Shown here: in pieces, positions 8,590 to 20,715 of the stretch
How positions within the stretch are numbered: the stretch's first letter is position 1
Layout of the letters: the number at the start of each line of letters is the position of its first letter
Source of the DNA: Komagataeibacter medellinensis NBRC 3288
Lineage (GTDB): Bacteria > Pseudomonadota > Alphaproteobacteria > Acetobacterales > Acetobacteraceae
Direction of reading: 5' to 3'
Assembly (NCBI RefSeq): GCF_000182745.2
Contig: NC_016027.1
Coordinates: forward strand, 1,603,501-1,667,500
DNA length: 64,000 nt
The notes under the pieces: model-generated
The model's database searches: none
What the model was told of the DNA's origin: nothing
Seen by the model: only the letters and a program-made list of their open reading frames with translations
Made by a program: the position numbers and the translations under genes

Positions 8590-10413
8590 TCAGTCAACCG
8601 TGCCCGAACGTTCGCGCTTCTTGCGCTCGTGCGGGTCAAGGTAACGCTTGCGGATACGCACGGCAGACGGTGTGACCTCAACCAGTTCATCATCCTCGAT
8701 ATAGGCGATGGCCTGCTCAAGGTTCATCTTGCGCGGCGGAATCAGCAGCAGGGCCTCATCCTTGCCGGCGGCACGGATATTGGTCAGCTTCTTTTCACGG
8801 ATCGGGTTCACTTCCAGGTCATTCTCACGCGAATGCTCGCCAATGATCATGCCCACGTAAACCTTCTCGCCCGCATCGACGAACAGCGTGCCACGGTCCT
8901 GCAGCGAGAACAGCGAATACTGCGTGGTCGCGCCATCTTCGGACGAGATCAGCGAACCGTTACGGCGGCCGGCAATCGGGCCGACATAGGGCTGATAGCC
9001 CGAGAACAGGCGGTTCATGATGCCCGAACCGCGCGTGTCGGTCAGGAATTCGCCGTGATAGCCGATCAGCCCGCGCGAGGGGATCTGGAATGTCAGGCGC
9101 ACCTTGCCACCGCCAGAGGGCTGCATGTCCTGCATGATGCCCTTGCGCAGCGCCATCTTTTCAACCACAACGCCCGAATACGGCTCGTCCACGTCAATCA
9201 GGACTTCCTCGAACGGCTCTTCGCGCTCACCGGTTTCCTCATTGGTGCGGAACAGCACGCGGGGGCGACCGATGGTCAGCTCGAAACCCTCGCGGCGCAT
9301 CTGCTCGATCAGCACGCCAAGCTGCAGTTCGCCACGGCCGGCTACCTCGAAAGCCTCGCTCTCGGGGCTTTCGGATACGCGGATGGCGATGTTGCCTTCC
9401 GTTTCCTTGAACAGGCGGTCACGGATCTGGCGCGACGTGACCTTCTTGCCTTCACGGCCACCCAGCGGGCCATCGTTGAGGCGGAAGGTCATGGACAGCG
9501 TCGGCGGGTCAACCGGGGTGGAGGGCAGCGGTTCCTTGACTTCAAGGGCAGCGATCGTCTCGGGAATCGTCGCATCCGACAGGCCGGCCACGGCCACGAT
9601 GTCACCGGCTTCGACTTCTTCCACCGGCACGCGGTCCAGGCCACGGAAGGACAGCAGCTTGGTCAGACGGCCAGTTTCCACAACCGAACCATCGGGACGC
9701 AGCACATGCACCGGCATGTTCATCTTTGCCGTGCCCTGTTCAACACGACCGGTCAGCACGCGACCGAGGAAGTTGTCGTTTTCAAGGATGGTGGCGACCA
9801 TCGCGAACGGCGCGTCCTTGTTCACCTTCGGCGCCGGTACGTGGCGCAGGATCAGGTCGAACAGCGGGGAAAGGTCCTTGCGCGGTCCCTCGATTTCCGT
9901 ATCGGCCCAGCCCTGACGGCCCGAGGCGTACAGCATGGGGAAATCAAGCTGTTCGTCATTCGCGCCCAGGGCGGCGAACAGGTCAAAGATCTCGTTATGG
10001 ACTTCGTCGGGACGGGCATCGCCACGGTCGATCTTGTTGACGACCACGATCGGCTTCAGGCCGCGCGCCAGCGCCTTGCCCACCACGAACTTCGTCTGCG
10101 GCAGCGCGCCTTCGGCGGAGTCGACCAGCACGACCGCGCCGTCAACCATGCTCAGGATACGCTCGACCTCACCACCGAAATCGGCATGGCCCGGGGTGTC
10201 AATAATGTTGATGCGGGTATCTTTCCACACAACCGACGTACACTTGGCCAGGATGGTGATGCCACGCTCACGCTCCAGGTCATTGCTGTCCATGGCGCGT
10301 TCGGCAACGTGCTGGTTGTCACGGAAGGAACCGGACTGTTTGAGAAGCTGATCGACGAGTGTGGTCTTGCCATGATCGACGTGCGCGATAATGGCGATAT
10401 TGCGGATATCCAT
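8590..10413 (-). CDS. typA: Translational GTPase TypA/BipA
   Basis: 607 residues, the same length as E. coli BipA. This ribosome-binding GTPase is needed for 50S assembly and stress growth. The P-loop AHVDHGKTTLVDQLL begins at residue 10, DTPGHADFGGEVERI gives the G3 motif and VVNKIDR gives G4. The domain order is G, beta barrel, two EF-G-like alpha/beta domains and the BipA-specific C-terminal domain. ATG 10413 puts the G domain at the N-terminus as in the family; 18 further open codons upstream look non-coding. It is transcribed alone, with the adenosine kinase gene upstream on the same strand. Confidence 0.96.
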   Translation of the reverse strand: MDIRNIAIIAHVDHGKTTLVDQLLKQSGSFRDNQHVAERAMDSNDLERERGITILAKCTSVVWKDTRINIIDTPGHADFGGEVERILSMVDGAVVLVDSAEGALPQTKFVVGKALARGLKPIVVVNKIDRGDARPDEVHNEIFDLFAALGANDEQLDFPMLYASGRQGWADTEIEGPRKDLSPLFDLILRHVPAPKVNKDAPFAMVATILENDNFLGRVLTGRVEQGTAKMNMPVHVLRPDGSVVETGRLTKLLSFRGLDRVPVEEVEAGDIVAVAGLSDATIPETIAALEVKEPLPSTPVDPPTLSMTFRLNDGPLGGREGKKVTSRQIRDRLFKETEGNIAIRVSESPESEAFEVAGRGELQLGVLIEQMRREGFELTIGRPRVLFRTNEETGEREEPFEEVLIDVDEPYSGVVVEKMALRKGIMQDMQPSGGGKVRLTFQIPSRGLIGYHGEFLTDTRGSGIMNRLFSGYQPYVGPIAGRRNGSLISSEDGATTQYSLFSLQDRGTLFVDAGEKVYVGMIIGEHSRENDLEVNPIREKKLTNIRAAGKDEALLLIPPRKMNLEQAIAYIEDDELVEVTPSAVRIRKRYLDPHERKKRERSGTVD

Positions 10414-10602
10414 AACTGCTCTTGACCTGACTTTCCTTGGCGGATGCCATAAGGGGCGCAGCGGCACATTACGGGCGGATACCCGTGCGTGCAGCGGCGG
10501 AATGGGTGGCTGCTGGGTGCGTAGATAACGGGGAAAGGGCGGGATTGCACGCGAAACTTCGCGTACTCCCCCCTCACACCCGCATGATGGGGGCGGCCCT
10601 GC

Positions 10603-11613
10603 TCAGAAATCCATGTCCTGGCGCATGTTCATGAGCGGGCGCGCGCCGTAATGCGAAATCACTTCCGATGCGGCAACACTGCCCAGACGCCCGCATTCGG
10701 CCAGCGTGCGGTCCGATGTCCACCCCGCCAGGAAACCCGCCGCATAGGCATCGCCCGCCCCGGTCGTGTCCACCACCTGCGTGCGCACGCTGTCGATCAC
10801 GATACGCTTGCTGTCCTGTATGATCACGCTGCCCTGTTCGGAGCGGGTCAGGACAGCGAAGTGCGTCTCGGTGGCGACGCGGCGGGCCGCCTCCTCGAAA
10901 TCATCGGTCTCGTACAGCGCGCAGATCTCGGTCTCGTTGGCGAACAGGATATCGACATGCCCGCGCACAAGGTCATGGAAAGCCTTGCGGTGACGGTCCA
11001 CGCAGAAACGGTCGGACAGGGAAAGGGCAACCTTGCGCCCCGCCTCGTGCGCGATGCGTGCGGCCGTGCGGAAGGCTTCCTGCGCATCTGGCGGGTCGAA
11101 CAGGTAACCTTCCATATACAGCACCTTTGATGCGCACACGACATCAGCCAGCACATCGGCCGGACTGAAGGTGACGCAGGCGCCCAGATAGGTGTTCATG
11201 GTCCGCTGCCCGTCGGGTGTGACAAGGATGATGCAGCGCGCGGTGGGGCTGTGCTCGCTGGCATCGCCCTGCAGCGGGGATGAGGGGAAATACACACCAG
11301 CCGCCTGCATGTCGGCCGCAAAGGCGCGGCCCGGCGCATCATCCGCCACCTTGCCCAGATAGGCCACCCGCGCCCCCATGTTGGACGCCACCACACAGGT
11401 ATTGGCAGCCGACCCGCCGCCCATTTCCTTCTCGCGCGTGATCTGGTTGTACAGCGCCTGGGCACGCGCGGCATCAATCAGTGTCATGCTGCCCGGCGTC
11501 ATGCCATTGCTGTGCGGGAAATCGGCTTCAACCGGCGCCAGAACATCGACAATCGCATTGCCGATGCCCAGCAGGTCGAACCGGCATTCCGCCGTCTGTC
11601 CCGAATTTTCCAT
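10603..11613 (-). CDS. Adenosine kinase (PfkB family)
   Basis: 336 residues of the ribokinase/PfkB sugar kinase family. MGGGSAANTCVVASNMGARVAYLGKVADD is the N-terminal PfkB signature (near residue 65). VDTTGAGDAYAAGFLAGW near residue 290 is the C-terminal signature with the catalytic aspartate. The subfamily resembles bacterial adenosine kinases that convert adenosine to AMP. The exact nucleoside or sugar substrate cannot be read from sequence alone. Start ATG 11613; 189 bases separate its stop from the typA start. Confidence 0.85.
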   Translation of the reverse strand: MENSGQTAECRFDLLGIGNAIVDVLAPVEADFPHSNGMTPGSMTLIDAARAQALYNQITREKEMGGGSAANTCVVASNMGARVAYLGKVADDAPGRAFAADMQAAGVYFPSSPLQGDASEHSPTARCIILVTPDGQRTMNTYLGACVTFSPADVLADVVCASKVLYMEGYLFDPPDAQEAFRTAARIAHEAGRKVALSLSDRFCVDRHRKAFHDLVRGHVDILFANETEICALYETDDFEEAARRVATETHFAVLTRSEQGSVIIQDSKRIVIDSVRTQVVDTTGAGDAYAAGFLAGWTSDRTLAECGRLGSVAASEVISHYGARPLMNMRQDMDF

Positions 11614-11896
11614 ATCCTGGCTCCTTGCCCCATCTTTTCCACGCGGGCATGGCGCCGGACGCCATGAAATAACCCATTTGTCCCCACATGATGCAGCGCA
11701 TCGCTATCATTGGCCGGTAAGCGGCGCAACGGATGATATTTTAGCACCGTTGTTCCCCTTAACGCCCTTGTCCACCTGATCGGGGCAAGTATAACCGATG
11801 GAAGGGGGCTGCGGCCTGCAACCAGCCCGAGAGCGTAAGTATCTTCCAGTCCGGAGCGTTCTGTGTTCCGATGCAGCATAACCAAGCGGGGTAATA

Positions 11897-12517
11897 TTGT
11901 TTAAAAGACGCAAGCCAGCAGCAACCCAGCCATCTGCTCCCACTCCGCCCCCCGCGCAGCAGCCGGGCCGTCCGGCCGCCGCCGGTGGCACTTCCTCCCC
12001 CTCCCTACCTGCCAGCAAGGAAAACGCATCCATGGCCCGTCCTCCCTTCCCGCCCACGCCCTCCCCCGTTCCGGGTGGCGCACCGCGCCCCGGTGCCCCG
12101 GGCGCACCTGCAGCCAAGAAGGAAAATGACCGCCGGACCCTGGTCGTTGGCCGTGGCATCAGCGTACAGGGCACCATTCAGGACGCCGAGCGTCTGGTCG
12201 TGGAAGGAACGGTTGAATCCTCGCTGATCAACGCATCCGAACTACAGATTGCACAGGGCGGCATCTTCAAGGGTGAAGTTGAAGTCGAGGACGCGGAACT
12301 GGCCGGCACCATCGACGGCACGCTTACGGTACGCGGCAGCCTGACCATCCGCTCCACCGGGCGCCTGCTGGGCAAGGCGAAGTGCCGTCGCCTGAAGGTG
12401 GAAGATGGCGGACAGGTTACCGGTCAGCTGGAAATGATCACCACTCCCGCAGCCCCTGCAACCCCCGCTCCGGCTACCCCTGCGGCCCAGCCCGCCCCGC
12501 GTCCGGTCGCAAGCTGA
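11897..12517 (+). CDS. Bactofilin (polymer-forming cytoskeletal protein)
   Basis: 206 residues. The first 75 are a low-complexity Pro/Ala tail; residues about 78-180 form the bactofilin beta-helix with repeated short strands (VGRGISVQGTIQDAERLVVEGTVESS..., LTVRGSLTIRSTGRLLGKAKC). Bactofilins self-assemble into filaments that position cell-wall or envelope machinery. The apparent start is TTG 11897, with GGGG 6 nt upstream; no in-frame ATG precedes it, and the next ATG (Met46) would remove half of the tail. The gene stands alone between the divergent adenosine kinase and the convergent gcrA. Confidence 0.85.
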   Translation: MFKRRKPAATQPSAPTPPPAQQPGRPAAAGGTSSPSLPASKENASMARPPFPPTPSPVPGGAPRPGAPGAPAAKKENDRRTLVVGRGISVQGTIQDAERLVVEGTVESSLINASELQIAQGGIFKGEVEVEDAELAGTIDGTLTVRGSLTIRSTGRLLGKAKCRRLKVEDGGQVTGQLEMITTPAAPATPAPATPAAQPAPRPVAS

Positions 12518-12554
12518 ACAGCTTATGTTCCGCCCGGCATGCCGGGCGGGATAT

Positions 12555-12592
12555 AAAAAACGCCAGTGGCAGTCATGCCCTGGCGTTTTTTA
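12555..12592. terminator. Bidirectional terminator between bactofilin and gcrA genes
   Basis: AAAAAACGCCAG ... CTGGCGTTTTTT: a perfect 12-bp arm pair around a 13-nt loop, with U-tract potential on both strands, between convergent genes. A separate palindrome, CCGCCCGGCATGCCGGGCGG at 12530-12549, lies just upstream and has no T-run of its own. Confidence 0.85.
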
Positions 12593-12619
12593 ATGGGAGC
12601 AACCAAACAGCGTGAACGA

Positions 12620-13252
12620 TCAGGCCACGTTATCGCGCCGGTCACGCAGCTTGACATAGGCCAGTTGGGCATGTTCAGCGCAGTAGGGCTTGCCCGGTAG
12701 TGGGGTAGCCCCACAGAAATGGAAGCCCGGCGTGCCGGGATCACCCAGCGGCCAGCAGCAGGACTGGCTGCTGCGGCGGCGCGGTTCACTGACCGGCCGC
12801 AGCGCTGCGGCCGCAGCGCGCGTTGCACGGGCGGAAGGACGGGGCGCACGCGGTTCTACCGCCGGCTCCTGCGCGGTAGCGGCAGGCGTTGGCGCAGTGA
12901 CTTCCACCTTGGGCCGGGATGCCTCGACCGGAACCACGGGGGCGGCCTGCGGCACAGGGGGCGGGACAGCTGCGGCGGCAGGCGCGGCTTCCACCTCTGC
13001 CGGGGCTGGCGAAGAGGGCGCTGCCTGGGCCGAGGCCATCGCTGCGGCAGATTCAGCCGCAGGCGCCGCCGTTACGGGCTTCGCCGCCCTGCGGATAGGC
13101 GACGGACGGGGCTTGAGGCCAAGGCGATGCGCCTTGCCCACAACCGCGTTCTTGGTAACCGACAGTTGGCGGCCGATTTCCGCAGTCGACAAACCCTGCT
13201 GCCACAGATCACGCAGGCGCGCGATCGTCTCCTCGGTCCATTCCATCGCCAT
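12620..13252 (-). CDS. gcrA: Cell cycle regulator GcrA
   Basis: 210 residues. GcrA is an alphaproteobacterial transcription factor that binds RNA polymerase sigma-70 and activates promoters containing methylated GANTC sites. The N-terminal helix-turn-helix MEWTEETIARLRDLWQQGLS followed by TAEIGRQLSVTKNAVVGKAHRLGL is diagnostic. A long Ala/Pro linker (residues 60-155) leads to the C-terminal Cys-rich part: SCCWPLGDPG, FCG, YCAEH. ATG 13252 is favoured by AAGGAG 9 nt upstream. The linker is longer than in Caulobacter GcrA, which accounts for the extra length. Confidence 0.92.
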   Translation of the reverse strand: MAMEWTEETIARLRDLWQQGLSTAEIGRQLSVTKNAVVGKAHRLGLKPRPSPIRRAAKPVTAAPAAESAAAMASAQAAPSSPAPAEVEAAPAAAAVPPPVPQAAPVVPVEASRPKVEVTAPTPAATAQEPAVEPRAPRPSARATRAAAAALRPVSEPRRRSSQSCCWPLGDPGTPGFHFCGATPLPGKPYCAEHAQLAYVKLRDRRDNVA

Positions 13253-13393
13253 CGTTCAGCACTCCTTACGCGGAATGGGGGGAAACTAGGCGCATCCCCT
13301 ATCCGGCTCAACTCCCAATGCACAGAATCTTGTGGACAGTTCTGCGCATAACCTGTTTGCAACCCCGGTAAAACGCGCAAGGCCGGCGCTGGA

Positions 13394-14581
13394 TCAATCG
13401 TGGATCAGCTTTACCTTGCCTTCCTCGACCCCCATGACCAGACGCCCTGCCTTGAGTTCGCGCGCCAGCTTGCCAAAAACTTCGTTACGCCAGCCATGGA
13501 AGGCAGGAATATCCGCTGCGTCATCCAGTGCAAAACGGTCCAGGTCTTCTGATGAGGCCACGAGCTTGGGAGCCACACGATGCGTCTCGCAACAGGCAGC
13601 CAGCAGCACCTTGAGCAGCGCGATCAGCGCGGGCGAAGGACGCTGCGTATCCTTTGCACGCCCCTTGGGCAGGCGCGGCAGGTCCGCTTCGGGTATGGTT
13701 TGAGCCTGCGCCACGGTTTCCAGCAGGGTCTGGCCGCTCCGCCCTTCGGCAAAGCCGCGCGAGACACCGCGTACACGGGCAAGAGCCTCTATGGTCGCCG
13801 GCATGGTGGCCGCGATTTCCATCAGGCTTTCATCCTTGAGCAGGCGCTGGCGCGGCACGTTGATACGCTGGGCCTCCCCTTCCCGCCACGCCACGATGGC
13901 ACGCAGAATGCCCAGCATACGGCGGTTGTTGGTGCGCGGACGCATCTTTTCCCACAATGTAAACGGGTCGGGGCGGAAGGTGGCGGGGTTATTGAGCACA
14001 TCCAATTCGGCCGCAACCCACTCCAGTCGGCCTTCCTGCTGCAACTGGGTCAGCAGTTTGTCATAGACCAGCCGCAAATACGTGACATCCGCCGCCGCAT
14101 ACCCGATCTGGGCCGGGGAAAGCGGGCGGGCCGACCAGTCGGAAAAGCGATGTGACTTGTCGATCTGCACACCCAGCAAGGACCAGACAAGATTGTCATA
14201 CCCCACCTGGTCGCCATGCCCCGCCACCATGGCCGCGACCTGGGTATCGAACAGGGCGGCAGGCAGGCGATCAAACAGGTGCAGGAAAATTTCAAGGTCC
14301 TGCCGCGCGGCATGAAAGACCTTGACCACACCCGCATCATCCAGCAGTTCCCCCAGGGAAGACAGATCAATACCCGGGGCGGTCGTGTCGATCACCACCA
14401 CATCATCTTTCCCGGCCAGCTGTACCAGGCACAGTTCGGGCCAGTACGTACGTTCGCGCACGAACTCGGTATCAATCGTGACAAACGGCTCACCGCGCAG
14501 TCGCGTAGTGACAGCCTCAAGCTCCGCCGTGGTGGTTATCAGAACAGGAGCAGGAAATTCGGGTCGGGATACACGTGCCAT
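13394..14581 (-). CDS. rnd: Ribonuclease D
   Basis: 395 residues. This 3'-5' exoribonuclease acts in tRNA 3' maturation. It has a DEDDy exonuclease domain at residues 15-190: [14 protein letters not shown] (first D and E), [12 protein letters not shown] (second D), and [16 protein letters not shown] (last D with the catalytic Tyr). An HRDC-type region follows at about residues 210-300 and a second helical segment at the end. Start ATG 14581. It is divergent from queF and stands alone. Confidence 0.93.
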   Translation of the reverse strand: MARVSRPEFPAPVLITTTAELEAVTTRLRGEPFVTIDTEFVRERTYWPELCLVQLAGKDDVVVIDTTAPGIDLSSLGELLDDAGVVKVFHAARQDLEIFLHLFDRLPAALFDTQVAAMVAGHGDQVGYDNLVWSLLGVQIDKSHRFSDWSARPLSPAQIGYAAADVTYLRLVYDKLLTQLQQEGRLEWVAAELDVLNNPATFRPDPFTLWEKMRPRTNNRRMLGILRAIVAWREGEAQRINVPRQRLLKDESLMEIAATMPATIEALARVRGVSRGFAEGRSGQTLLETVAQAQTIPEADLPRLPKGRAKDTQRPSPALIALLKVLLAACCETHRVAPKLVASSEDLDRFALDDAADIPAFHGWRNEVFGKLARELKAGRLVMGVEEGKVKLIHD

Positions 14582-14719
14582 AGCGTGCAGTTATCACGCC
14601 TGCCCCCTGTTGCGAAAGCCGGGAAAACCGCATGCCGACCCCCTGTATTTCCGTTGACGCAAGCCACACCAATCCTGCATGAGCCATGCAACCCTATTCC
14701 AGTGCTGATGGATCCCTTC

Positions 14720-15199
14720 ATGAACACCCGCCCTATCCCTGATGACGGCAGTCGGTCCCTGACCCAGCTTGGCCAGAATGCCACCCAACCCTCCAGCCCC
14801 GAAGAAGCCAGACTGGAACGCGTACCCGCCCCCGAACGCGGGCAACACTATGTTATCCGCTTTACGGCGCCAGAGTTTACATCGCTCTGTCCGGTTACCG
14901 GGCAGCCGGATTTCGCACATATCGTGATTGACTATATTCCCGATGAATGGATCGTAGAAAGCAAGTCCCTCAAACTGTTCCTGACCAGCTTCCGCAATCA
15001 TGGTGCATTTCACGAAAAATGTTCAATGCAGATCGCGCTGACACTGGTTGACCTGCTCAAGCCTGTCTGGCTGCGGATCGGGGCCTACTGGTACCCCCGT
15101 GGCGGCATACCGATCGACATATTCTGGCAGACCGGCACCGCGCCCGATGGCGTCTGGGTTCCTGCGCAGGATGTACCTGGCTATCGTGGACGCGGCTGA
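14720..15199 (+). CDS. queF: NADPH-dependent preQ0 reductase QueF (short, type I)
   Basis: 159 residues. QueF reduces 7-cyano-7-deazaguanine to preQ1 in queuosine synthesis. The thioimide-forming Cys is in [13 protein letters not shown], followed by the conserved Asp; the QueF motif [20 protein letters not shown] is intact, as is the final DIFWQTG. The start could be ATG 14708 or ATG 14720; 14720 has GGA about 8 nt upstream. No other queuosine gene is nearby and I see no preQ1 riboswitch in front. Confidence 0.93.
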   Translation: MNTRPIPDDGSRSLTQLGQNATQPSSPEEARLERVPAPERGQHYVIRFTAPEFTSLCPVTGQPDFAHIVIDYIPDEWIVESKSLKLFLTSFRNHGAFHEKCSMQIALTLVDLLKPVWLRIGAYWYPRGGIPIDIFWQTGTAPDGVWVPAQDVPGYRGRG

Positions 15200-15221
15200 G
15201 CAATCAGCCGTGATTTTCATG

Positions 15222-15325
15222 CCTTGATAAAAAAATAATAAAGTTTTGTTTGGTATCGCTTTTTTAGAAGACGGTATTCTCTGAAGTTTTTTGGAAAAAG
15301 ATTCACCAAAAACTTCCTATTATTT
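15222..15325. repeat. MITE-like intergenic repeat, copy A (degraded)
   Basis: AT-rich element starting CCTTGATAAAAAAATAATAAAG and ending CACCAAAAACTTCCTATTATTTT, so its ends are imperfect inverted repeats. It aligns along its length with the element at 23591-23696. The internal hairpin arms clear in that copy are eroded here. It lies directly downstream of queF. Confidence 0.7.
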
Positions 15326-15336
15326 TAAAAACAAAA

Positions 15337-15364
15337 AAAGCGCCCCAAACAGGGCGCTTTTTAC
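15337..15364. terminator. Bidirectional terminator between queF and atpC
   Basis: AAAAGCGCCC-CAAACA-GGGCGCTTTT hairpin with A-run before and T-run after, able to end transcription from either side. Confidence 0.9.
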
Positions 15365-15412
15365 GGATCAATTACCTGGTCCCATGCCCTTACGGGCATG
15401 AAACATAAAGCA

Positions 15413-15838
15413 TCAGATCGATGAAATCGGCACGACAGACTGCGCGGCCTCGATCTCGGCACGGGCAGACTGGATCTTGCCCATGAGGATATCCAGCGCG
15501 GGCACGTTCATCTTGTCCGCCGCCTCATAGGACTTTTCCAGGCCTTCCAGTCGTGCTTCCGCATCGTCAACCGAAAGATCTTCAACCCGCAGCGCCCGGT
15601 CAGCCAGAATGGTGCAGTGGGTAGGTGCCATATCGGCAAACCCACCCGCCACGAAGAAGCGGTTTGTAACTGCCGCCCCTTCATAAACATCAACCACACC
15701 ACCGCGCAGCATCAGCATGAGCGGCGCATGATCCGGCATTGCCGCGATATCACCTTCCGACCCTGGCATGACGACCATATCGGCATCATGCGCGAACATG
15801 ACCTTTTCCGGACTGACAATCTTGACCTTAATGGACAT
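15413..15838 (-). CDS. atpC: ATP synthase F1 epsilon subunit
   Basis: 141 residues, the last gene of the F1 operon. Epsilon couples the central stalk and inhibits ATP hydrolysis. The N-terminal beta-sandwich is evident: IKVKIVSPEKVMFAHDADMVVMPGSEGDIAAMPDHAPLM is the epsilon signature, followed by FVAGGFADM and the two-helix C-terminal part (LSVDDAEARLEGLEKSYEAAD). Start ATG 15838, 32 nt after the atpD stop. Confidence 0.96.
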   Translation of the reverse strand: MSIKVKIVSPEKVMFAHDADMVVMPGSEGDIAAMPDHAPLMLMLRGGVVDVYEGAAVTNRFFVAGGFADMAPTHCTILADRALRVEDLSVDDAEARLEGLEKSYEAADKMNVPALDILMGKIQSARAEIEAAQSVVPISSI

Positions 15839-15870
15839 GGTCTATCTTCCTTGCGTCAGGGGGGCGGGGT

Positions 15871-18260
<2,390 letters not shown>

Positions 18261-18276
18261 GGTTGCCCGATCTTCC

Positions 18277-19815
18277 TCAGTTGGCGAACTGACGGCCGAA
18301 TGTCGTCAGGAAATCATTCAGACGGCTTTCGATATCCTTGCTCAGCTGACGCTGGGTGCGGATCGATTCCAGAATGTCCTTGCCCGACGTACGGACATCA
18401 TCCAGCAGGCGCTTTTCATAGGTCGTGACCTTATCGACCGGCACGGCATCAATGTAGCCACGCGTGCCGGCAAACAGCACCACAACCTGCTCTTCAACCG
18501 ACAGCGGTGAAGTTTCGGGCTGCTTGAGCAGTTCTACCAGACGTGCGCCACGGGCCAGCTGCTTCTGGGTGGCGGGGTCCAGATCAGATGCAAACTGCGA
18601 GAACGCAGCCATTTCACGATACTGGGCCAGTTCCAGCTTGATCTTGCCGGCAACCTGTTTCATCGCCTTGATCTGTGCCGCTGAACCAACGCGGGACACG
18701 GAACCACCTACGTTCACGGCAGGGCGGATGCCACGGTAGAACAGGTCGGTTTCAAGGAAGACCTGGCCATCGGTGATGGAAATCACGTTGGTCGGGATAT
18801 AGGCGGACACGTCGCCTGCCTGCGTTTCGATCACCGGCAGAGCAGTCAGCGAACCGGCACCGAACTTGTCGGACATTTTCGCTGCGCGTTCCAGCAGGCG
18901 GGAATGCAGGTAAAACACGTCCCCCGGATAGGCTTCACGTCCGGGCGGGCGGCGCAGCAGCAGCGACATCTGGCGGTAAGCAACGGCCTGCTTGGACAGG
19001 TCATCATACACGATCAGGGCATGCATGCCATTATCGCGGAAATACTCGCCCATGGAGCACGCGGCGTAGGGCGCCAGGTACTGCATCGGCGCCGGGTCGG
19101 ACGCGGTAGCCGCCACGACGATGGAATACTCCATCGCGCCGGTCTCTTCCAGCGTGCGCACCAGTTGTGCCACGGTTGAGCGCTTCTGCCCGATCGCGAC
19201 ATAGATGCAGTAGAGCGACTTGCTCTCGTCACCCAGGGCATTGACGTTCTTCTGATTGACGATGGTGTCGATCAGGATGGCGGTCTTGCCGGTCTGACGG
19301 TCACCGATAATCAGTTCACGCTGGCCACGTCCGATGGGTACGAGCGCGTCAATGGCCTTGATGCCGGTCTGCATCGGTTCGCTCACGGACTGGCGCGGCA
19401 TGATGCCGGGGGCCTTGAGTTCCGCACGCTTATTGATGACTTCACCAACCAGCGGCCCCTTGCCGTCGATCGGGTTGCCAAGACCGTCAACCACGCGACC
19501 GAGCAGCGCCTTGCCGGTGGGCACTTCCACCACCTTGCCGGTACGGGCAACGACATCGCCTTCGCGCATGGAGGAGTCATCACCAAAAATGACAACACCG
19601 ACATTGTCATTTTCAAGGTTCAGCGCCATGCCTTTCTGGCCACTGGCGGGGAAGTCCAGCATTTCGCCGGCTTCAACATTCTGCAGGCCGTAGACACGCG
19701 CAATACCGTCGCCCACGGACAGGATGGTACCTGTCTCGGCAACGTCGGTCGCCTTGTCGAACGTGGCGATCTGCTGCTTGAGGATATCCGAAATCTCGGA
19801 GGGGCGGATTTCCAT
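18277..19815 (-). CDS. atpA: ATP synthase F1 alpha subunit
   Basis: 512 residues, the non-catalytic nucleotide-binding subunit. P-loop [18 protein letters not shown] is near residue 169, and [23 protein letters not shown] with [22 protein letters not shown] are hallmarks. ATG 19815 shares one base with the atpH stop (TGATG); a GTG directly before it would add one residue. The N-terminal [16 protein letters not shown] binds delta, as in other species. Confidence 0.97.
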   Translation of the reverse strand: MEIRPSEISDILKQQIATFDKATDVAETGTILSVGDGIARVYGLQNVEAGEMLDFPASGQKGMALNLENDNVGVVIFGDDSSMREGDVVARTGKVVEVPTGKALLGRVVDGLGNPIDGKGPLVGEVINKRAELKAPGIMPRQSVSEPMQTGIKAIDALVPIGRGQRELIIGDRQTGKTAILIDTIVNQKNVNALGDESKSLYCIYVAIGQKRSTVAQLVRTLEETGAMEYSIVVAATASDPAPMQYLAPYAACSMGEYFRDNGMHALIVYDDLSKQAVAYRQMSLLLRRPPGREAYPGDVFYLHSRLLERAAKMSDKFGAGSLTALPVIETQAGDVSAYIPTNVISITDGQVFLETDLFYRGIRPAVNVGGSVSRVGSAAQIKAMKQVAGKIKLELAQYREMAAFSQFASDLDPATQKQLARGARLVELLKQPETSPLSVEEQVVVLFAGTRGYIDAVPVDKVTTYEKRLLDDVRTSGKDILESIRTQRQLSKDIESRLNDFLTTFGRQFAN

Positions 19816-20396
19816 CACGCGGCTCCCTTCATGGCATGGTGCAGGCGGGTAAGGCGGGATCTGAGGCTGGTATCATACAGGCGGGCGCCAATGCGCACGA
19901 CCAGACCGCCCAGCAGGGCCGCGTCAACACGCTCCTGGATATTGACTTTGGAATAGCCGGCCTCGGTAAGGCGGCTGCGAAGCTGGACACGCTGCAGGTC
20001 GGTCAGGGGGTGGGCGGAGACGATATCCGCCACCACTTCCCCCCGCCGTGCCGCAGCGATAGCCGCCAGCGCGGCAAGAATTTCACGCAGGCGCGGAAGG
20101 CGGCGGTTATCCGCCACCACGCCAACAAAATCATTCATGAGGGGGCCGAACCCTTCGGCAACCAGAACAGCGGCGACACCGCGGCGGCTGTCACGGATAT
20201 CGAGTGTCCGGTCCGTCAGCACAGTGCGCAGATCGGCACTACTGTCGATCATTGCGGCAAGGCGCGTAGCCTCATCCAGAACTGGGTCAAGCTGCTGGCG
20301 TTCCGCCGCAAGCTCATAGAGCGCCGTCGCATAACGACCGGGAAGGCCATTGGCAATGGAGGCGATCGGTATTGAGGTCGTTCCACCCGAATCCAC
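19815..20396 (-). CDS. atpH: ATP synthase F1 delta subunit
   Basis: 193 residues from GTG 20396, matching the family (about 180-190); it forms the peripheral-stalk connection between F1 and F0. [13 protein letters not shown] near residue 20 and the C-terminal [20 protein letters not shown] with [21 protein letters not shown] are typical of OSCP/delta. The frame is open about 37 codons further up, but that part is not delta-like, and GGAAAAGCGGACA precedes the GTG. It is first in the atpHAGDC operon; no F0 genes are in the window, consistent with the split operons of alphaproteobacteria. Confidence 0.92.
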   Translation of the reverse strand: MDSGGTTSIPIASIANGLPGRYATALYELAAERQQLDPVLDEATRLAAMIDSSADLRTVLTDRTLDIRDSRRGVAAVLVAEGFGPLMNDFVGVVADNRRLPRLREILAALAAIAAARRGEVVADIVSAHPLTDLQRVQLRSRLTEAGYSKVNIQERVDAALLGGLVVRIGARLYDTSLRSRLTRLHHAMKGAA

Positions 20397-20715
20397 TGTC
20401 CGCTTTTCCAATCCAGAATCTTGATTCAAACACACGCTGCCTGCTCGGAAACCGCAGGTCCCGTGCGCTGCTGGCGCGGCTCTAGCACGCAGCGCAGGCA
20501 CACGCAACAGACCTGACAGCAGGCGGACACAATACCAATGCCGCCAAGCCGACCGCTTTCCCGTGCCTGCGCACGCCCCCGTTACAGGTTGGCGGGATCA
20601 TACATGTCCGATGCCATTTCGGAAACAGCAAAGCGGCGATTTTGTAGCCGCGCGACGCAGCCGGGCGGCGGATTTCTCGGAAAGTGGCATGCAAAAACAG
20701 CATATCAGTGGTGCG
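20397..20715. other. Intergenic region upstream of the F1-ATPase operon
   Basis: 319 bases without a convincing gene. A possible sigma-70-like promoter for the atp operon on the minus strand has -35 TTGCGT (20502-20507) and -10 CTAGAG (20480-20485) with a 16-nt spacer. This is weak evidence. The 3' end of the MFS gene lies at the far side. Nothing else is recognisable. Confidence 0.35.

Noticed and set aside
12530-12549. Perfect palindrome CCGCCCGGCATGCCGGGCGG as terminator
   Set aside because: No T-run follows on either strand; the hairpin at 12555-12592 is the better terminator. A role as a binding site stays open.
14582-14719. preQ1 riboswitch upstream of queF
   Set aside because: No C-rich loop and A-rich tail pattern of preQ1 aptamers is visible close to the start.
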